This document shows, piece after piece, positions 1-4,041 of a stretch of DNA of 6,867 bases. The stretch's first letter is position 1; each line of letters begins with the position of its first letter. The stretch is from Desulfobacterales bacterium (GTDB taxonomy: Bacteria > Desulfobacterota > Desulfobacteria > Desulfobacterales > SpSt-501): positions 1 to 6,867 of the forward strand of contig JALOOS010000107.1 in NCBI GenBank assembly GCA_025454275.1, in the 5' to 3' direction. The notes below the pieces were generated by a model. The model worked only from the letters and a program-made list of their open reading frames with translations, was not told where the DNA came from and did not search any database. Position numbers and translations under genes: made by a program.

Positions 1-10
1 CGGATGGGCC

Positions 11-385
11 TCACTTTAGGTCGACCGCCCGGATCACCCCCTCCTTGAAGTAGAACCGGTGCTGGACCGGTTGCGGGGGATCGCCCTTGTATCCTTGGGT
101 GAGCGCGATCGCCTCCCAGATCGGATCCCCCTTCTCGAGCCCTTTTTCGGGCGCGGAGGATTCGAGGGTCTTGAGCTGAGGTGCCCCGATCGAGAGCACC
201 CGCAGCCGGTCCGGATCGTCGGTGTTCATCCGCAGCCAGGAGATGATCCGGATCTCGTAGTCCGCCGGGGCCGGATCGGCGGCCGCAAACTCCGCAGTCT
301 GCTTGGCCGCGGGACCAGGGACCGGCGGCGCCGATGCGCAGGCGACCAGCGCGACCACCAGGCAGAGAGCCACTGTGAATTTCAT
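11..385 (-). CDS. small outer-membrane-type lipoprotein, function unknown
   Basis: Encodes 124 residues. The N-terminus has a short basic start (MK), a hydrophobic stretch to about residue 15, and a lipobox L13-V14-A15-C16, so signal peptidase II processing and lipidation of Cys16 are expected. Residue +2 is Ala rather than Asp, which by the Lol rule suggests outer-membrane sorting. A Pro/Ala-rich linker (about 17-42) precedes a small domain containing ISWLRMNTDDPDRLRVLSI at 48-66 and ending in a YFKEGVIRAVDLK-type strand pair at 112-124. This loosely resembles small lipoproteins with a 'DPDS ... F+NG' pattern, but I do not recognise a named family. The ATG at 385 is preferred over the in-frame GTG at 394, because an AAGGGAG site lies 8 bases upstream of the ATG and overlaps the GTG. 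It lies 120 bases downstream of the GAF gene on the same strand and may be cotranscribed with it. Confidence 0.85.
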   Translation of the reverse strand: MKFTVALCLVVALVACASAPPVPGPAAKQTAEFAAADPAPADYEIRIISWLRMNTDDPDRLRVLSIGAPQLKTLESSAPEKGLEKGDPIWEAIALTQGYKGDPPQPVQHRFYFKEGVIRAVDLK

Positions 386-393
386 ACGCCCCA

Positions 394-400
394 CTCCCTT
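394..400 (-). promoter_or_regulatory. ribosome binding site of the lipoprotein gene
   Basis: On the minus strand this reads AAGGGAG, 8 bases before the ATG at 385. It decides the start, because the alternative GTG codon (394-392) overlaps the site itself. Confidence 0.7.
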
Positions 401-505
401 CGCACCTCTTGCGGGTGACGCACCGTCTGCGGCACACCCACCCTGCCGCCTCCTCGACCCGGAGTCGCAGGGCAGGCCCTTCAGCTGAGCCCGTCGGGTT
501 GATCG

Positions 506-1552
506 TTATCCCGCGTTCGCGGTTGTCCCGCCGGCGGCAGCGACCATTTCCTGCATCTTCTGATAGGCGATCGCGTTTTGAATCGCAATCCCGCCCTGCT
601 CGGCCACGGCCAGGGCGAAGTTGATGTCGGCGGCCGAGAAATAGCGCACCTCCGCGGTGAGCAGCCGCATCATCCCGATCGTCTCCCCCTGAACCGTGAT
701 CGGAACGGCGAGGATGCTGCCGACCCCCTCCGCCTGGGCCTGCTTGTGGTAGATCGTGTGAATGTCCACCGTGGCGTCGGGAATCACCACCGGCTCGCCC
801 TGCAGAATATAGTGGGTGGCGAGCTCCTCGTCGAGGGCCCCGCGCTCCAGATAACTGCGGCTGAGGCCGTAGGCCGCCTTCAGCTCAAGGCGCCCGCCGG
901 TGGATTCGATCAGCCGGATCGTGCAGGCCTTGAGCCCCATCACCTCGGGCATCCGCCGGACGATGAGGTCGAGCAGGGAATCCAGGTTGCGGGTGGCATT
1001 GATCACCTTGCCGATCTCGGCCAGCGCCTTGAAGTAGTTGATCTGACGCTCGAGTTCTTCATAGGCGCGGGCGTTCTCGATGGCGATGCCGCACTGCTCG
1101 GCCAGGGCGGCCGCAAATTCCAATTCATCCGGATCGAAATGCCGCGGGGTTCGGGAGAGCAGCCGGAGGATGCCCTTGATCTCCCCGCGCACCCGGACCG
1201 GCGCTACCAATATGCTTTTGATACCCTCGGCGCGCGCCGCGTCATGGTAGTGGATGCGCGGGTCGCTCTCCGCATCGTACACCGCGATCGGGGTGCCGGC
1301 GAGGGCCTCGTGAACGCCCTGCTCGGCGTCGACCGGTCCCCGCGCAAGATAGGTCTCACTCAGGCCGGAGGCGGCCTGGAGCACAAGCTTTTTCCCTGAT
1401 GGGTTGAGCAGCCGCAGCGTGGCGGCGTCGACCCCGGTCACCTGGGGCACCCTTTGGACGATGATCTCGAACACCTCCGTCAAGTGGAGGTTCGAGGTGA
1501 TCGCCTTCGTGACATCCAGAAACAGCTTGAGATAGGTTTTTTCCCGGCTCAT
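506..1552 (-). CDS. tandem GAF-domain sensor protein without output domain
   Basis: Encodes 348 residues, built almost entirely from two GAF domains (about 17-165 and 183-331) joined by a short helical linker (AYEELERQINYFKALAEIGK, 163-182). Both domains share the same landmarks: GLS..YL.RG (63-72 and 229-238), AEG..SIL..P..V.GE..G..RLL (108-132 and 274-298), and AEQ.GIAI.NA.AY at the end (151-164 and 317-330). GAF domains bind small ligands or mediate dimerisation. No kinase, GGDEF, HD, helix-turn-helix or PP2C domain follows: after residue 332 only a short Ala/Gly-rich tail remains. There is no signal peptide or membrane segment, so it is probably cytosolic and would need a partner to transmit a signal. 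The start MSREKTYLKLF is chosen because a GAAGGG site precedes it by 6 bases. The frame stays open upstream to 2020, but that extension is low-complexity and lies antisense to the deacetylase gene. The ligand is unknown; the cGMP-type NKxnFDE motif is not seen. Confidence 0.92.
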   Translation of the reverse strand: MSREKTYLKLFLDVTKAITSNLHLTEVFEIIVQRVPQVTGVDAATLRLLNPSGKKLVLQAASGLSETYLARGPVDAEQGVHEALAGTPIAVYDAESDPRIHYHDAARAEGIKSILVAPVRVRGEIKGILRLLSRTPRHFDPDELEFAAALAEQCGIAIENARAYEELERQINYFKALAEIGKVINATRNLDSLLDLIVRRMPEVMGLKACTIRLIESTGGRLELKAAYGLSRSYLERGALDEELATHYILQGEPVVIPDATVDIHTIYHKQAQAEGVGSILAVPITVQGETIGMMRLLTAEVRYFSAADINFALAVAEQGGIAIQNAIAYQKMQEMVAAAGGTTANAG

Positions 1553-1558
1553 GGCCTT

Positions 1559-1564
1559 CCCTTC
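1559..1564 (-). promoter_or_regulatory. ribosome binding site of the GAF gene
   Basis: Minus-strand GAAGGG with a 6-base gap to the ATG at 1552. It supports the 348-residue start over any start further upstream in the same open frame. Confidence 0.7.
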
Positions 1565-1587
1565 GCGTTTTATCCCGATGGACAGCA

Positions 1588-1603
1588 CCGGCGGCCCCGC
1601 CGG
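1588..1603. repeat. perfect inverted repeat in divergent control region
   Basis: CCGGCGG (1588-1594), two bases, then CCGCCGG (1597-1603): a perfect 7-base inverted repeat. It lies 36 bases upstream of the GAF start and within the divergent intergenic region, so it could form a hairpin in the GAF 5' leader or act as a protein-binding palindrome. In GC-rich DNA such a palindrome may also arise by chance. No T-run follows on either strand, so it is not an intrinsic terminator. Confidence 0.55.
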
Positions 1604-1611
1604 CCCGGCAC

Positions 1612-1623
1612 CTCGGCTCCGAG
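1612..1623. repeat. second short palindrome in divergent control region
   Basis: CTCGG (1612-1616), two bases, then CCGAG (1619-1623), a perfect 5-base inverted repeat lying 8 bases from the larger palindrome at 1588-1603. The pair is the only obvious structure in the 1553-1729 divergent spacer. I found no convincing -35/-10 pair for either direction in that spacer. Confidence 0.4.
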
Positions 1624-1729
1624 CGGGGGTGTTCATCTCATAGCACGCCGCCGGCCTTGATGAAAAGCCCCGCCGCCCGCCCTGTGCGATTCCGGTAAAC
1701 TTTTCGAAGGAATGACCGATGATGGATTC

Positions 1730-2545
1730 ATGCGAATCTTGGCGGTCCTGGTACTGACGGTTTGTGTTTGGGGAGTCTGCTCGGCGGCCTGCGCCGAAGA
1801 GGGCTCGGAAGCGGGGGTGCCGATTTTGCTCTACCACCGCTTCGGGCCGGCGGTGGCCGACAGCATGACGGTGCGGACGGCGGTCTTCGAGGCCCACCTG
1901 AAGTACCTGCAGGCGGCCGGTTTCGAAGTCATTGCGCTCAAGGAGCTCCTCACCATGCTCGCCGGCGCAGGGGTCCCGGCAGGCAGGCGCTGCGCGGTGC
2001 TCGTGGCCGACGACGCCCACCGGTCGGTCTACACCGAGGCCTTCCCTCTGCTTAAAAAGTACCGGGTGCCGATGACCCTCTTCGTCTACCCCTCAGCCGT
2101 CTCCAATGCCCCTTACGCCATGACCTGGGAGCAGCTGCATGAGGTGAAGGCGAGCGGGCTGTGCGACATCCAGTCCCACACCTACTGGCATCCCAACTTC
2201 AAAAAGGAGCGTGAAAAGCTGCCCGCAGCCGAGTTCGAGAAGCTGGTCCAGCTGCAGCTCGTCAAGTCAAGGACCACCCTTGAGCGAAAACTGGGCGGGA
2301 CGGTCGATCTTCTCGCCTGGCCTTTCGGGATCTTCGACTCATGGCTGATGGAGAGGGCCGCCGCGGCCGGCTACCGGGCCGCCTTCTCGATCGAACGCCG
2401 CCCGGCGACCCGACGGGACCACCCGATGGCCCTGCCGCGATACCTCCTGGCCGACTCGGACCGGGACAAGGTCTTTGAAGCGCTGGTAAACACCCCATTT
2501 CAGGTTGCACGAAGGGAAAACCGCCATGTTGAACGCCGTTTTTAA
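1730..2545 (+). CDS. exported polysaccharide deacetylase (NodB/CE4 fold)
   Basis: Encodes 271 residues from the ATG at 1730. An N-terminal signal peptide (MRILAVLVLTVCVWGVCSAACA, cleavage likely after ACA at 22) gives export. The fold follows the PgaB/IcaB-like CE4 pattern, which removes N-acetyl groups from amino-sugar polymers using a metal. It has an early PILLYHRF (about 31-38), motif 1 VADDAH with Asp94-Asp95, motif 2 SHTYWHP with metal-ligand candidates His150 and His154, and a motif-3-like WPFG (197-200). Motif 1 is unusual because the usual TFDDG glycine is Ala, followed by His. An ATG at 1712 (six more residues, MTDDGF) is also in frame. I prefer 1730 because the AAGGA before 1712 is only about one base away and MTDDGF would put acidic residues in front of the signal peptide; GATGGA lies 3 bases before 1730. 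Its end overlaps the next gene, implying translational coupling. The exact substrate is unknown. Confidence 0.9.
   Translation: MRILAVLVLTVCVWGVCSAACAEEGSEAGVPILLYHRFGPAVADSMTVRTAVFEAHLKYLQAAGFEVIALKELLTMLAGAGVPAGRRCAVLVADDAHRSVYTEAFPLLKKYRVPMTLFVYPSAVSNAPYAMTWEQLHEVKASGLCDIQSHTYWHPNFKKEREKLPAAEFEKLVQLQLVKSRTTLERKLGGTVDLLAWPFGIFDSWLMERAAAAGYRAAFSIERRPATRRDHPMALPRYLLADSDRDKVFEALVNTPFQVARRENRHVERRF
2511..2516 (+). promoter_or_regulatory. ribosome binding site of the DUF4015 gene
   Basis: GAAGGG with a 9-base gap to the ATG at 2526, inside the end of the deacetylase gene. It favours that ATG over the in-frame TTG at 2505, which has no comparable site. Confidence 0.65.
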
Positions 2546-3836
2546 GATGCTGATCTGTCTTGTGATCCTCCTGACGATGGTCCCCGGTGCGGGCGAGGCC
2601 GGCCCGACGCCGGCCGTGCGCGTGGTCGATCACCACACCGGGAAGGCGATCCCAGAGGCCTTTGTGACGCTGGACGGCGAGGTGCTCGCAGCGGATGGGC
2701 AGGGCCTCTTCCCACTGCCGCGGGGAGGGGGGCTCGTCAAGGCGAGGGCGCACGGCTACCAGCGCGCCGAGCTGCCGCTCGCGGAGGCGGCCGGCGAGGG
2801 TCCGGTCGAGATCCGGCTGGGCGCCGTCACCCCCCGGGGGCTCTACCTCTCCTTCTACGGGGTGGGGTCGAAGGTACTGAGAGGGCCGGCGCTCAAGCTG
2901 ATCGAAGAAACCGAGCTCAACGCCCTCGTCATCGACGTCAAGGGGGACCGCGGGATGATCCCCTATCGCAGCTCGATCCCGCTGGCGGCCGAGATCGGGG
3001 CCCAGAGGATCATCACGGTGCGCGACGTCGAGGGGCTGATCACCCACTTCAAGGAGAAGGGGATCTATCTCATCGCCCGGATCGTGGTCTTCAAGGACGA
3101 TCTTCTGGCCGCGGCCCGGCCGGAGCTTGCCGTCCGGACCCCGGCGGGCGGCATCTGGCGTGACCGGGAGAACCTCGCCTGGGTGGACCCCTTCCGCCGG
3201 GAGGTCTGGGAGTACAACATCCGGATCGCCGAGGAGGCGGCCCGCCTGGGATTCGACGAGATCCAGTTCGACTACGTGCGCTTCCCCGATTCGCGCTCGC
3301 CGGTTTTCTCGCGGCCGAGCACCGAAGAGGCCCGGGTCGCGGCCATCGGCGGGTTCCTGCAGGAGGCCCGGGCACGGCTCGCCCCCTACAACGTCTTCAC
3401 CGCCGCGGACATCTTCGGCTACGTCTGTTGGAACCTGAACGACACCGACATCGGCCAGAAGCTCGATCCGATCGCCGCCGCCGTGGACTACCTCTGCCCG
3501 ATGCTCTACCCCTCCGGGTTCCAGTTCGGGATCCCCGGCCACCGCAACCCGGTCAAGAGTCCGCACGAGATCGTCTACCTCTCCCTCAAAAAGGCCCAGG
3601 AGCGGACCGGGATCGCCCCGGTGCGCTTCCGCCCCTGGCTGCAGTCCTTCCGGGACTACGCCTTCGACCGCCGGCAGTTCGGCGAGAGGGAGATCGGCGA
3701 GCAGATCCGGGCGGCAGACACCTTCGGCGCCCAGGGCTGGATGCTCTGGAACCCGGTCAACGTCTACACGGCGGACGCCCTGAAGAAGGAGATCCGGACC
3801 GCGAGCATCGCCCCCGAGGTTGCACCGGGCCGGTAA
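2526..3836 (+). CDS. exported DUF4015 putative glycoside hydrolase with N-terminal regulatory-like domain
   Basis: Encodes 436 residues. A signal peptide (hydrophobic 5-20, cleavage likely after GEA at 25) is followed by a small beta-rich domain at about 30-100 (RVVDHHTGKAIPEAFVTLDG, then DGQG.F) resembling carboxypeptidase-regulatory-like/Ig-type folds. A TIM-barrel-like domain follows from about 104 (RGLYLSFYGVGS) to 425 and matches my recollection of DUF4015 (PF13200, putative glycosyl hydrolase). Signatures are NALVIDVKGDRG (132-143), GFDEIQFDYVRFP (242-254), AADIFGY (293-299), CPMLYPSGF (324-332), RPWLQSF (369-375) and GWMLWNPVNVY (404-414). Asp249 in QFDYVRFP and Asp295 are candidate active-site acids by position. 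The real substrate is not established for this family as far as I know. The 20-base overlap with the upstream deacetylase suggests a joint role on an exported glycan. The in-frame TTG at 2505 is a less likely start. Confidence 0.9.
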   Translation: MLNAVFKMLICLVILLTMVPGAGEAGPTPAVRVVDHHTGKAIPEAFVTLDGEVLAADGQGLFPLPRGGGLVKARAHGYQRAELPLAEAAGEGPVEIRLGAVTPRGLYLSFYGVGSKVLRGPALKLIEETELNALVIDVKGDRGMIPYRSSIPLAAEIGAQRIITVRDVEGLITHFKEKGIYLIARIVVFKDDLLAAARPELAVRTPAGGIWRDRENLAWVDPFRREVWEYNIRIAEEAARLGFDEIQFDYVRFPDSRSPVFSRPSTEEARVAAIGGFLQEARARLAPYNVFTAADIFGYVCWNLNDTDIGQKLDPIAAAVDYLCPMLYPSGFQFGIPGHRNPVKSPHEIVYLSLKKAQERTGIAPVRFRPWLQSFRDYAFDRRQFGEREIGEQIRAADTFGAQGWMLWNPVNVYTADALKKEIRTASIAPEVAPGR

Positions 3837-3843
3837 AAACGCT

Positions 3844-3889
3844 AACAAGTTGTTGTAAAACGGCGCCTCAGGCAGTGATCCGTTGTTGT
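3844..3889. repeat. short palindrome and direct repeat after DUF4015 gene
   Basis: AACAAGTTGTT (3844-3854) is an 11-base palindrome starting 8 bases after the stop. GTTGTTGT occurs at 3849-3856 and again at 3882-3889. This part of the 3837-4041 spacer is visibly less GC-rich than the genes around it. No function can be assigned, and the repeats are short enough to be coincidental. Confidence 0.35.
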
Positions 3890-3943
3890 GCGGCTCTTTT
3901 AGATGCTCACATATTCTCGAAAATGCTGCACTTTCCCAATCGC

Positions 3944-3977
3944 CGCCCGCCTTGCCTGACAGCCGGGCGCTTGTTTT
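3944..3977 (+). terminator. weak terminator-like hairpin
   Basis: CGCCCG (3944-3949) pairs with CGGGCG (3964-3969) across a 14-base loop, followed by CTTGTTTT (3970-3977). The 6-bp GC stem followed by a T-rich run resembles a rho-independent terminator for the deacetylase/DUF4015 pair, but the loop is long and the T run is interrupted by G. It overlaps a promoter-like sequence. Confidence 0.35.
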
Positions 3978-3982
3978 ATAAC
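3956..3982 (+). promoter_or_regulatory. possible sigma70-type promoter for the 4042 gene
   Basis: CTGACA (3956-3961) and TATAAC (3977-3982) each match the consensus hexamers at 5 of 6 positions, with a 15-base spacer that is shorter than the optimal 17. Transcription would start near 3989, giving a leader of about 50 bases before the GTG at 4042. It would let the fusion gene be transcribed independently of the upstream pair. This is a sequence match only. Confidence 0.35.
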
Positions 3983-4041
3983 CACCAGATGCATGTCGAC
4001 AGGTTGTCCTGGGAATCCCGAGAGGCAACCGGTACGCAGTC

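Noticed and set aside
441..476. Hairpin between the GAF and lipoprotein genes (CCTGCC 442-447 with GGCAGG 471-476, inner CGAC/GTCG at 455-458 and 464-467)
   Set aside because: Alternative pairings compete and no T-run follows on the minus strand, so it is not a credible terminator. GC-rich sequence makes such pairing common.
1553..2020. N-terminal extension of the GAF frame by 156 codons
   Set aside because: It would run antisense into the deacetylase gene and has no conserved content. A good ribosome binding site and natural GAF-protein start lie at 1552.
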